Positions 1-7,828 of a DNA stretch of 64,000 nt are shown here, piece by piece. The DNA is taken from NCBI RefSeq assembly GCF_004682045.1, contig NZ_QUZT01000021.1, positions 1 through 64,000 on the forward strand, written 5' to 3'. Each line of letters begins with the position of its first letter. Position 1 is the first letter of the stretch. The notes below the pieces were generated by a model that had not been told where the DNA came from, did not search any database, and saw nothing but the letters and a program-made list of their open reading frames with translations. Source of the stretch: Pseudomonas nabeulensis. GTDB taxonomy: Bacteria > Pseudomonadota > Gammaproteobacteria > Pseudomonadales > Pseudomonadaceae. A program made the translations under genes and the position numbers.

Positions 1-41
1 GAAAGCCGCTCATCTGCTGTTTCCTTAACTGACTGGCATTA

Positions 42-60
42 GGGCAAGCCCCCTCCCACA
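42..60. repeat. Single REP half-element
   Basis: The core GGGCAAGCCCCCTCCCACA matches the arm shared by all paired REP elements in this window, but no inverted partner is seen next to it; the partner may lie to the left of the window edge or be lost. Confidence 0.7.
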
Positions 61-100
61 AAAAGAAAACCCCCGGCAAACCCAAAGGTTTGGCGGGGGT
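60..100 (-). terminator. Rho-independent terminator of nrdA
   Basis: On the minus strand a GC-rich stem (about 14 pairs with one mismatch, 4-base loop) is followed by a T-rich run. It sits 19 bases beyond the nrdA stop codon. Confidence 0.85.
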
Positions 101-118
101 TTCGTTTACCGGTTCAGC

Positions 119-3016
119 TTATTGGCAAGCTTCGCAATCCGGCTCGTCAATCGCGCAGGCTTTAGGCACTGGTGCTGGACCGGCTGGCGCTGCAAGCACC
201 GAGTCATCACCGTGGTTGCCGCCGCTGGAAACAGCGTTCAGCTTGCCGGTGTTGATGGTCGACTTCTCGGTGCTGGTCGCGGCCAGGGCACGGAGGTAGT
301 AAGTGGTTTTCAGGCCACGGTACCAGGCCATGCGGTAGGTCACGTCCAGCTTCTTGCCCGAAGCGCCGGCGATGTACAGGTTCAGGGACTGGGCCTGGTC
401 GATCCACTTCTGACGACGGCTGGCGGCGTCAACGATCCACTTGGTGTCCACTTCGAACGCGGTCGCGTAGAGCTCTTTGAGTTCTTGCGGGATACGCTCG
501 ATCTGCTGCACGGAACCGTCGTAGTACTTCAGGTCGTTGATCATGACCGAGTCCCACAGGCCGCGGGCCTTGAGGTCGCGAACCAGGTACGGGTTGATCA
601 CGGTGAATTCGCCCGACAGGTTCGATTTCACGTACAGGTTCTGGTAGGTCGGTTCGATCGATTGCGACACGCCAGTAATGTTGGCGATGGTCGCGGTCGG
701 TGCGATGGCCATGATGTTGGAGTTACGAATACCTTTTTGTACACGGGCACGTACCGGCGCCCAGTCCAGGGTTTCGTTCAGGTCAACGTCGATGTACTTC
801 TGGCCACGGGCTTCGATCAGGATCTGTTGCGAGTCCAGCGGCAGGATGCCCTTGGACCACAGCGAACCCTGGAACGTCTCGTAGGCGCCGCGCTCATCGG
901 CCAGGTCGCAGGAAGCCTGGATCGCGTAGTAGCTGACCGCTTCCATGGACTTGTCGGCAAACTCGACCGCAGCATCCGAACCGTAAGGAATGTGCTGCAG
1001 GTACAGCGCGTCCTGGAAGCCCATGATGCCCAGGCCCACTGGACGGTGCTTGAAGTTGGAGTTCTGCGCCTGTGGCACCGAGTAGTAGTTGATGTCGATA
1101 ACGTTATCGAGCATGCGTACGGCGGTGTTGACAGTGCGCTCCAGCTTGGCGGTGTCCAGCTTGCCGTTGACGATGTGGTTCGGCAGGTTGATCGAGCCCA
1201 GGTTGCAAACGGCGATCTCGTCCTTGTTGGTGTTCAAGGTGATCTCGGTGCACAGGTTCGAGCTGTGGACCACGCCCACGTGCTGCTGCGGGCTGCGCAG
1301 GTTGCACGGGTCTTTGAAGGTCAGCCATGGGTGGCCGGTTTCAAACAGCATGGACAGCATTTTGCGCCACAGGTCTTTGGCCTGGATGGTCTTGAACAGC
1401 TTGACCTTGCCTGGGTACTCGGTGAGGGCTTCGTAGTACTCGTAGCGCTCTTCGAAGGCCTTGCCGGTCAGGTCGTGCAGGTCCGGTACTTCGGATGGCG
1501 AGAACAGGGTCCACTTGCCGTCGTCGAAGACGCGCTTCATGAACAGGTCAGGGATCCAGTTGGCCGTGTTCATGTCGTGGGTACGACGACGATCATCACC
1601 GGTGTTCTTGCGCAGCTCGATGAACTCTTCGATGTCCATGTGCCAGGTTTCCAGGTAGGCACACACAGCGCCTTTGCGCTTGCCACCCTGGTTTACGGCT
1701 ACGGCGGTGTCGTTCACCACTTTCAGGAACGGTACAACGCCCTGGGACTTGCCGTTGGTGCCCTTGATGTATGAACCCAGTGCACGCACCGGGGTCCAGT
1801 CGTTACCCAGGCCGCCAGCGAATTTGGACAACATGGCGTTGTCGTGGATCGCGTGGTAGATGCCCGACAGGTCATCCGGCACGGTGGTCAGGTAGCAGCT
1901 GGACAGCTGTGGACGCAGGGTGCCGGCGTTGAACAGGGTCGGGGTCGACGACATGTAGTCGAAGGACGACAACAGGTTGTAGAACTCGATGGCGCGGTCT
2001 TCTTTCTGCTTCTCTTCAATCGCCAGGCCCATGGCCACGCGCATGAAGAACACTTGCGGCAGTTCGAAGCGGATACCGTCCTTGTGGATGAAGTAACGGT
2101 CGTACAGGGTTTGCAGGCCCAGGTAGGTGAACTGCTGGTCGCGCTCGTGGTTGATCGCCTTGCCGAGTTTTTCCAGGTCGAAGGTAGCCAAGACCGGGTT
2201 CAGCAATTCGAATTCGATACCCTTGGCGATGTAGGCAGGCAGGGCCTTGGCGTACAGGTCGGCCATTTCGTGGTGGGTGGCGCTTTCGGCGACTTTCAGG
2301 AAGCCCAGGCCTTCGGCACGCAGGGTGTCCATCAGCAGGCGCGCGGTCACGAACGAGTAGTTCGGCTCACGCTCGACCAGGGTACGGGCAGTCATCACCA
2401 GGGCGGTGTTGACGTCGGTCAGGGCCACGCCGTCGTACAGGTTTTTCAGGGTTTCGCGCTGGATCAGGTCACCGTCGACTTCTTCCAGGCCTTCGCAGGC
2501 TTCGGTGACGATGGTGTTCAGGCGGCCCAGGTCCAGCGGTGCAAATGTACCGTCGGCCAGGGTGATGCGGATCGATGGGTGAGCCTGTACCGCAGCAGCT
2601 TCGGCGGGGGAGCGTACGGCGCGCTCCTTGGAACGGGCGTCACGGTAGATCACGTAGTCGCGGGCGACTTTCTGCTCGCCAGCACGCATCAGGGCCAGTT
2701 CAACCTGGTCCTGGATTTCTTCGATGTGGATGGTGCCGCCCGAAGGCATGCGACGCTTGAAGGTGGCGGTGACTTGTTCGGTCAGGCGGGCAACGGTGTC
2801 GTGGATGCGCGACGAGGCAGCAGCGGTGCCGCCTTCAACTGCAAGAAACGCTTTGGTGATGGCGACGGTGATTTTGTCATCGGTGTAAGGAACGACAGTG
2901 CCGTTACGCTTGATCACACGCAGTTGGCCAGGTGCAGTGGCGGACAGATCCAGGTTCGAATCAGCGGCCTGCGGCACGGAGCCTTGCGGGTTCTCGCGAG
3001 TTGTGTCGGTTTGCAT
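119..3016 (-). CDS. nrdA: Class Ia ribonucleoside-diphosphate reductase, alpha subunit
   Basis: Catalytic large subunit reducing ribonucleoside diphosphates to deoxyribonucleotides with NrdB, in the cytoplasm. The 965-residue protein has two tandem N-terminal ATP-cones (about residues 32-130 and 149-230), as known for Pseudomonas NrdA, then the reductase barrel. Cysteines corresponding to the E. coli active-site trio are visible in SSCYL, NLCTEI and AVCNLGSIN, and the C-terminal CEACQ supplies the redox-shuttling pair. The open frame extends upstream to 3196, but the start at 3016 (MQTDTTREN) is preferred: the protein length is then typical and the upstream residues look non-coding. nrdB would be expected just beyond the left edge. 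The upstream region holds candidate NrdR and DnaA boxes. Confidence 0.97.
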   Translation of the reverse strand: MQTDTTRENPQGSVPQAADSNLDLSATAPGQLRVIKRNGTVVPYTDDKITVAITKAFLAVEGGTAAASSRIHDTVARLTEQVTATFKRRMPSGGTIHIEEIQDQVELALMRAGEQKVARDYVIYRDARSKERAVRSPAEAAAVQAHPSIRITLADGTFAPLDLGRLNTIVTEACEGLEEVDGDLIQRETLKNLYDGVALTDVNTALVMTARTLVEREPNYSFVTARLLMDTLRAEGLGFLKVAESATHHEMADLYAKALPAYIAKGIEFELLNPVLATFDLEKLGKAINHERDQQFTYLGLQTLYDRYFIHKDGIRFELPQVFFMRVAMGLAIEEKQKEDRAIEFYNLLSSFDYMSSTPTLFNAGTLRPQLSSCYLTTVPDDLSGIYHAIHDNAMLSKFAGGLGNDWTPVRALGSYIKGTNGKSQGVVPFLKVVNDTAVAVNQGGKRKGAVCAYLETWHMDIEEFIELRKNTGDDRRRTHDMNTANWIPDLFMKRVFDDGKWTLFSPSEVPDLHDLTGKAFEERYEYYEALTEYPGKVKLFKTIQAKDLWRKMLSMLFETGHPWLTFKDPCNLRSPQQHVGVVHSSNLCTEITLNTNKDEIAVCNLGSINLPNHIVNGKLDTAKLERTVNTAVRMLDNVIDINYYSVPQAQNSNFKHRPVGLGIMGFQDALYLQHIPYGSDAAVEFADKSMEAVSYYAIQASCDLADERGAYETFQGSLWSKGILPLDSQQILIEARGQKYIDVDLNETLDWAPVRARVQKGIRNSNIMAIAPTATIANITGVSQSIEPTYQNLYVKSNLSGEFTVINPYLVRDLKARGLWDSVMINDLKYYDGSVQQIERIPQELKELYATAFEVDTKWIVDAASRRQKWIDQAQSLNLYIAGASGKKLDVTYRMAWYRGLKTTYYLRALAATSTEKSTINTGKLNAVSSGGNHGDDSVLAAPAGPAPVPKACAIDEPDCEACQ

Positions 3017-3223
3017 GGGGGGTTGTCTCCACGTTCTATATTTGATTGCGAGTGTCAGGCTCTTCCTGCAACACCCGTACCGTTTTCCATATCGGGGGAT
3101 GGGAAACAGCTGCCATCCGCGTGAGCGGTTTGGTCTACTGATTAATCTGTTGGTTCCACGTTGCGCTAGCAATAAAACGCTTGAGTTTTTAGCCACTTGT
3201 GTGGTTGGGCGCTGTCGTCGAAA

Positions 3224-3270
3224 ACCCTACATATAGGGTCTTCTGTAGCGCCGAGGTACAAGATAATGCG
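3224..3270 (-). promoter_or_regulatory. Two candidate NrdR boxes upstream of nrdA
   Basis: ACCCTACATATAGGGT (3224-3239) is a 16-base near-palindrome with the shape of an NrdR box. A weaker 16-mer, GGTACAAGATAATGCG, starts exactly 31 bp later (3255-3270), the three-turn spacing typical of paired NrdR boxes. The second box is a poor palindrome and rests mainly on spacing. Confidence 0.55.
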
Positions 3271-3298
3271 TTTCGTGGGGGTTGGCAACGCAGTAACC

Positions 3299-3319
3299 TG
3301 TGGATAACGCTGTGGGTAA
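3299..3319 (-). promoter_or_regulatory. Tandem DnaA boxes upstream of nrdA
   Basis: TGTGGATAA at 3299-3307 is a perfect DnaA box (TTATCCACA on the minus strand). TGTGGGTAA at 3311-3319 differs from it by one base. E. coli nrdAB is likewise preceded by two DnaA boxes, coupling dNTP supply to replication initiation. The whole 3017-3549 gap holds no gene. Confidence 0.65.
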
Positions 3320-3549
3320 AATGTGTAAGAAAGGTGGAATGCACGTGTAGGCCGCATTACTGCTGGATTGCACCGTTTGTCATTAAATATTTCGGGCATA
3401 AAACCGCCTGCCCATTTTCGAAGGGCGCGAACCCTATCACAAAAAAACACGATCACCGAATGGATTTCCTGGCTTGTGTTTGGGCACTGGCCCATGGCTA
3501 CAATCGGCCTCCGTTATGCCCTCAAAACATTACAAATAAGGTATGGCCC

Positions 3550-4275
3550 GTGGAGCAAGAAGCCTGGCAGGTATTGATTGTCGAAGATGACCAGCGACTG
3601 GCTGAGTTGACCCGCGATTATCTGGAGAGCAACGGCCTGCGGGTTTCGATCGAGGGTGATGGCGCGCGGGCTGCGGCGCGCATCATCGCCGAGCAACCGG
3701 ACCTGGTAATCCTCGACCTGATGCTGCCCGGCGAAGACGGCCTGAGCATCTGTCGCAACGTACGCGAACGCTACGACGGCGTGATCCTGATGCTCACCGC
3801 CCGCACCGATGACATGGACCAGGTGCTCGGCCTGGACATGGGCGCCGACGACTATGTGTGCAAACCGGTGCGTCCGCGCCTCTTGTTGGCGCGTATCCAG
3901 GCCCTGTTACGGCGCAGCGAACCGGCAGAACCCGCGGTCGTGGAAAGCCAGCGCCGCCTGCAATTCGGCCCGTTGGTGGTAGACAACGCCCTGCGCGAAG
4001 CCTGGCTGCACGACGGCGGCATTGAGCTGACCAGTGCCGAATTCGACCTGTTGTGGTTGTTGGTGGCGAATGCCGGACGCATCCTGTCCCGCGAAGAAAT
4101 CTTCATCGCCCTGCGCGGCATCGGCTATGACGGCCAGGACCGTTCCATTGATGTGCGCATCTCGCGCATTCGCCCCAAGATCGGCGATGACCCGATCCAT
4201 CCGCGCCTGATCAAGACTATTCGCAGCAAGGGTTACCTGTTCGTCCCTGAAGCCTGCGCCGATATGCCGCTGTGA
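3550..4275 (+). CDS. OmpR/PhoB-family response regulator (RstA-like)
   Basis: DNA-binding response regulator, 241 residues. The receiver domain fills the N-terminus (acidic pair in VEDD near residue 12, phospho-acceptor Asp about 56 in LVILDLMLPG, Lys about 105 in VCKP). A winged-helix output domain follows, ending with the IRSKGYLF motif. The GTG at 3550 is taken as start because it directly precedes the receiver domain and follows an AAGG-type ribosome site; the open frame runs further upstream without recognisable protein. It overlaps the sensor gene by 4 bp (GTGA), so the two are translated together. The same arrangement beside nrdA occurs in P. aeruginosa. The stimulus is not evident. 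Confidence 0.9.
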   Translation: MEQEAWQVLIVEDDQRLAELTRDYLESNGLRVSIEGDGARAAARIIAEQPDLVILDLMLPGEDGLSICRNVRERYDGVILMLTARTDDMDQVLGLDMGADDYVCKPVRPRLLLARIQALLRRSEPAEPAVVESQRRLQFGPLVVDNALREAWLHDGGIELTSAEFDLLWLLVANAGRILSREEIFIALRGIGYDGQDRSIDVRISRIRPKIGDDPIHPRLIKTIRSKGYLFVPEACADMPL

Positions 4276-5882
4276 ACTCGATCTTCCTGCGCATTTACGG
4301 CGGCATGTGCGCGGCGCTGATCCTGGTGGCGCTGTTGGGCGTGCTGGCCCTGCATATGCTCAATGAAGTGCGCAGCGGCCAGTACCGTGAGCGCCTGGCC
4401 CACGGCACGTTTGCGTTGATGGGTGACAACCTGCAACCCATGAGCCCCATCGAGCGCAAACGCGCCCTGGCCGTATGGGAGCGCCTGCTGGGGATCCCCC
4501 TGGAATTACGCACGCTGGCCGATGCCCAGCTGGACCTCAGCCAGCGCAACCGCCTGCAACGTGGCCAGGTGCTAGTGGAGCAGACCGGGCCCCATGCGGC
4601 GCGGGTGCTGCGCTTGGTCAGCGAACAAGAGCAACTGGTGCTCACCGGTGAAGTCCAGCAGATCAGCGAACAACTGGCCCGCGCAACCATTTACCTGCTG
4701 GCCGATGAGCTGGTGCGCTTTCCCGTGGCCGAGCAGCCGCAACGGCTGGCAGACATAAAAGAGGCCAAGGGCTTTGGTTTCGACATGCACCTGATGCCCA
4801 TCGACCAAGCGGATATGGACGACGATCAGCGGCGTCGCGTCGCCGAAGGCGACACGGTGATGGCGTTGGGCAAGGGCGGCGATTCGATCCGCGTGTTTGC
4901 CGGCATGGTCGGTACACCGTGGGTGCTGGAGATCGGTCCGCTGTTTCAAATGAACCCGTACCCCGCGCAGTGGTTGATCCTGATTGCCTTGATCGGCCTG
5001 ACCCTGATCGGTTTGATCGTCTATCTATTAGTGCGCCAGCTTGAGCGTCGGCTGAAAGGTCTGGAGGCCGCCGCCACTCGCATTGCCAAGGGCAGCCTGG
5101 AAGTGCGCGTGCCGGCGCGCGGTGCTGACTCGGTAGGGCGCCTGGCGGCAGCGTTCAACGGCATGGCCGAGCACTTGCAGCAACTGCTGGCGATCCAGCG
5201 CGAACTGGTACGCGCTGTGTCCCACGAGCTGCGCACACCGGTAGCACGTCTGCGCTTTGGCCTGGAGATGATCGGCGACGCCGCCACTCCTGAAGCCCGG
5301 CGCAAGTATATGGAAGGCATGGACAGTGATATCCAGGATCTGGATGGGCTGGTGGACGAGATGCTCACCTATGCCCGCCTGGAACAGGGCGCGCCAGAAC
5401 TGAATTTTCAGCGGGTCGACCTTAGCGCTTTGCTCGATCAAGTCATCGGCGAATTATCGCCACTGCGCCCGCACGTGGAGGTGGCGCGTGGGATTTGCCT
5501 GTCCTCGGCCCATTGGGATGACGCGTGGGTAGACGCCGAACCGCGCTACCTGCACCGCGCCCTGCAAAACCTGGTGAGCAACGCGATGCGTCACGCCCAG
5601 GGGCGGGTGTTGATCAGCTATCAAGTGGGCCAGGTGCGCTGCCGCATCGACGTGGAGGACGACGGCCCTGGCGTGCCGGAAAGTGCCTGGGAACGTATCT
5701 TCACGCCGTTCCTGCGCCTGGACGACAGCCGCACCCGTGCTTCGGGCGGGCATGGCCTGGGGTTATCGATTGTGCGGCGGATTATCTATTGGCATGGCGG
5801 GCGCGCGTTGATCGGCAAGAGCAATAATTTGGGCGGGGCGTGCTTCAGCTTGAGTTGGCCCAGGGATCAGCAGAAACCCTGA
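4272..5882 (+). CDS. Membrane sensor histidine kinase (RstB-like)
   Basis: Inner-membrane sensor kinase of 536 residues, partner of the preceding regulator. It shows an N-terminal membrane helix (about 7-29), a periplasmic region of about 200 residues, a second helix (about 233-254), a HAMP linker, the phospho-acceptor His about 318 in VSHELRTP, and an ATPase domain with the N-box LQNLVSNAMRH and glycine-rich DDGPGVP and GGHGLGLSI motifs. It starts with GTG inside the regulator's stop overlap. The ligand cannot be inferred. A REP pair follows the stop by a few bases. Confidence 0.9.
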   Translation: MNSIFLRIYGGMCAALILVALLGVLALHMLNEVRSGQYRERLAHGTFALMGDNLQPMSPIERKRALAVWERLLGIPLELRTLADAQLDLSQRNRLQRGQVLVEQTGPHAARVLRLVSEQEQLVLTGEVQQISEQLARATIYLLADELVRFPVAEQPQRLADIKEAKGFGFDMHLMPIDQADMDDDQRRRVAEGDTVMALGKGGDSIRVFAGMVGTPWVLEIGPLFQMNPYPAQWLILIALIGLTLIGLIVYLLVRQLERRLKGLEAAATRIAKGSLEVRVPARGADSVGRLAAAFNGMAEHLQQLLAIQRELVRAVSHELRTPVARLRFGLEMIGDAATPEARRKYMEGMDSDIQDLDGLVDEMLTYARLEQGAPELNFQRVDLSALLDQVIGELSPLRPHVEVARGICLSSAHWDDAWVDAEPRYLHRALQNLVSNAMRHAQGRVLISYQVGQVRCRIDVEDDGPGVPESAWERIFTPFLRLDDSRTRASGGHGLGLSIVRRIIYWHGGRALIGKSNNLGGACFSLSWPRDQQKP

Positions 5883-5886
5883 GGGC

Positions 5887-5965
5887 GCTATCGGGGGCAA
5901 GCCCCCTCCTACATTTTGATCTGTGAACACATTCAAGTGTGGGAGGGGGCTTGCCCCCGATAGCG
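5887..5965. repeat. REP doublet (REPIN)
   Basis: Two inverted copies of the GGGGGCTTGCCCCC-type REP flank about 25 bases and can fold into one long hairpin. It lies between convergent genes (sensor kinase and phosphopantetheinyl transferase). Confidence 0.9.
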
Positions 5966-5970
5966 ATAGA

Positions 5971-6687
5971 TCAGGCACCGACAGCCACCAGACTCAACAA
6001 CTGCCCATCCACCACCGCAAACTGCCCCACCAACTCCGCACCATCACACCACTCGCTGGACAAATCCGTCAGCAACCGCAACCTCACAGTCCCTGACTCA
6101 GACCACTCCACCACCTCGGCATGCTCAAAGTAAAAGCGCTTCTGCACAATGGGGTAGAGCGCCTTGAACAAACTCTCCTTGACCGAAAACGTCAGCGTCA
6201 CCAGCAAGGCCATCTGCTCGCGGGGAAGCACGGCCATGCGCTGCATTTCATCGGCGGTGAGAATTTCTCCCGCCAACCGCTCCGCCCGCTCCAGGCTCAG
6301 CAGATTTTCCAAGTCCATCCCCAGCCCGCGCCACTGCGCCTTGTGCCCGACGATCGCCGCCGCATGCCCGGTGCTGTGGGTGATGGAACCACTGATGTGC
6401 CCCGGCCACACCGGCGCCCGGTCTTCGCCGATGGCCGGAATGAAATCCAGATGATCGAGCTGTTGCAATGCAGCTCGCGCGCACAGGCGACCCGCCAGGA
6501 ACTCGGCCTGACGCTTGGCTACCGAGCGCTGGATGCTCGCCGGCGGTGGCACCGCGTATTGCTGGAAATCGCCAGGTGCCAATAAGGCAGGATCAAAGCG
6601 GGTGCCGAGAAACACCGTGCCCGGCAAGGGCTCGGGCAGCGGCCAATGGGCATCAAGTGGGGTGCAGCAAGCGGGTAGGGGAGTCAT
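5971..6687 (-). CDS. pcpS: 4'-phosphopantetheinyl transferase (EntD/PcpS type)
   Basis: Transfers 4'-phosphopantetheine from CoA to a serine of carrier proteins (AcpP and siderophore/peptide synthetase carriers). The 238-residue length matches the single broad-range Pseudomonas enzyme PcpS. Family motifs in order: the EntD-like N-terminus, GHISGSITHSTGHA, the Mg-binding GLGMDLE, and FSVKESLFKALYP with the catalytic Glu and Lys. It stands alone on the minus strand. Its substrate gene acpP lies in this same window at about 24.9 kb. The exact substrate range is inferred from the family. Confidence 0.88.
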   Translation of the reverse strand: MTPLPACCTPLDAHWPLPEPLPGTVFLGTRFDPALLAPGDFQQYAVPPPASIQRSVAKRQAEFLAGRLCARAALQQLDHLDFIPAIGEDRAPVWPGHISGSITHSTGHAAAIVGHKAQWRGLGMDLENLLSLERAERLAGEILTADEMQRMAVLPREQMALLVTLTFSVKESLFKALYPIVQKRFYFEHAEVVEWSESGTVRLRLLTDLSSEWCDGAELVGQFAVVDGQLLSLVAVGA

Positions 6688-6733
6688 GGGCGGTAGTTTG
6701 CCCAGTTGCTGCGCCAGAGGCTAGCCCGCAACG

Positions 6734-6772
6734 GTTCAGCTAAGGTTCAGAGCCTGTTCAGGGGGAGTTCAG
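6734..6772 (+). promoter_or_regulatory. Four GTTCAG repeats at 11-bp spacing: tandem PhoP boxes
   Basis: GTTCAG occurs at 6734, 6745, 6756 and 6767, exactly 11 bp apart. PhoP-type regulators bind two hexamers with 5-bp spacing, that is 11-bp periodicity, so this is two adjacent boxes or one extended array. It lies about 50 bp upstream of the first gene of the phoPQ operon, consistent with autoregulation. Confidence 0.8.
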
Positions 6773-6823
6773 GGGCGCCTGCGTAGTCTGGCCTTAACAG
6801 CCAAACGCGTAGAGGTAAGCACC

Positions 6824-7132
6824 ATGACTGCGATCAAAAAGCTGATGTTGGCGTTAACCATGCTCAGTGCTACTGCTGGGGTCCAGGCGTCCGATAGCGA
6901 TTTCGCTGCATTCGGCAGCCAGAAAACCAAGAAATCCAGCACGTTGATCCAGCGTGTCAGCTTCGAAGACGCCGGCAGCCAGCCCACGCCCTGGGGCCAG
7001 TCCCTGGGCCTTGGCGCGCCGCAGCCAGCCTATCGCACCGGTTATGCGCACCTGACCGGCCAGTTCAATGGCATTAAACTGCGCCCGCAAGACCTGCAGG
7101 GCCGCTATGATATCCCTCTGTCGGACAGTTGA
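6824..7132 (+). CDS. Small secreted protein of unknown function, first gene of the phoPQ operon
   Basis: 102 residues beginning with a clear signal peptide (MTAIKKLMLALTMLSATAGVQA, cleavage near residue 23). The mature part is Gly/Gln/Pro-rich, has no cysteine and no repeat, and gives no recognisable domain. An AGAGGT-like ribosome site precedes the ATG. It lies directly upstream of phoP (18 bp gap), under the four-fold GTTCAG array. In P. aeruginosa this position is held by the outer-membrane protein gene oprH, but this product is too short and has no barrel-like strands, so it is not OprH. It is probably an exported PhoP-regulated protein of the envelope. Confidence 0.8.
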   Translation: MTAIKKLMLALTMLSATAGVQASDSDFAAFGSQKTKKSSTLIQRVSFEDAGSQPTPWGQSLGLGAPQPAYRTGYAHLTGQFNGIKLRPQDLQGRYDIPLSDS

Positions 7133-7150
7133 TTTGCTTTGGAGAGCCCT

Positions 7151-7828
7151 ATGAAATTGCTGGTGGTGGAAGATGAGGCGCTGCTGCGTCATCACCTGTT
7201 TACCCGCCTGACCGACAGCGGCCACGTGGTCGAGGCCGTGGCCAATGCCGAGGAAGCCTTGTACCAGACCGGCCAATTCAACCATGACCTGGCGATCATC
7301 GACCTGGGCCTGCCGGGCATGAGCGGCCTGGACCTGATCCGCCAACTGCGCACCCAGGCCAAGACGTTTCCGATCCTGATCCTCACCGCCCGCGGCAACT
7401 GGCAGGACAAGGTCGAAGGTCTCGCCGCCGGTGCCGACGACTATGTGGTCAAGCCGTTCCAGTTCGAAGAGCTGGAGGCGCGAATGAACGCCTTGCTGCG
7501 CCGCTCCAGCGGTTTTACCCAGTCGACCATCGTTGCCGGGCCCTTGCTGCTGGACCTCAACCGCAAGCAGGCGTCCCTCGACGAACAGCCGCTGGCCTTG
7601 ACTGCCTACGAGTACCGCATCCTTGAATACCTGATGCGCCATCACCAACAAGTGGTCGCCAAGGACCGTTTGATGGAGCAGCTGTATCCGGACGATGACG
7701 AGCGTGATCCGAACGTCATCGAAGTGCTGGTCGGCCGTTTGCGCCGCAAGCTGGAAGGCCCGGCGGGGTTCAAGCCGATTGATACCGTGCGTGGCCTGGG
7801 CTACCTGTTCAATGAGCGCTGCCGTTGA
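7151..7828 (+). CDS. phoP: Two-component response regulator PhoP
   Basis: OmpR-family transcription factor, 225 residues, responding to low divalent cations in related bacteria. It has the receiver domain with acidic VEDE, Asp about 51 in IIDLGLPG and Lys about 101 in VVKPF, followed by a winged-helix domain ending in TVRGLGYLFN. The start at 7151 (MKLLVVEDEA) matches PhoP proteins and has GGAG upstream; the open frame begins 12 bp earlier. Its stop overlaps the TTG start of phoQ by 4 bp. Four candidate PhoP boxes upstream of the operon suggest autoregulation. Confidence 0.93.
   Translation: MKLLVVEDEALLRHHLFTRLTDSGHVVEAVANAEEALYQTGQFNHDLAIIDLGLPGMSGLDLIRQLRTQAKTFPILILTARGNWQDKVEGLAAGADDYVVKPFQFEELEARMNALLRRSSGFTQSTIVAGPLLLDLNRKQASLDEQPLALTAYEYRILEYLMRHHQQVVAKDRLMEQLYPDDDERDPNVIEVLVGRLRRKLEGPAGFKPIDTVRGLGYLFNERCR

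Noticed and set aside
122..1774. Long open frame antisense to nrdA
   Set aside because: Shadow of nrdA codon use; no ribosome site or domain; nrdA is certain.
3016..3196. Upstream extension of nrdA to 3196
   Set aside because: Extra 60 residues are not NrdA-like, and the known family start is at 3016.
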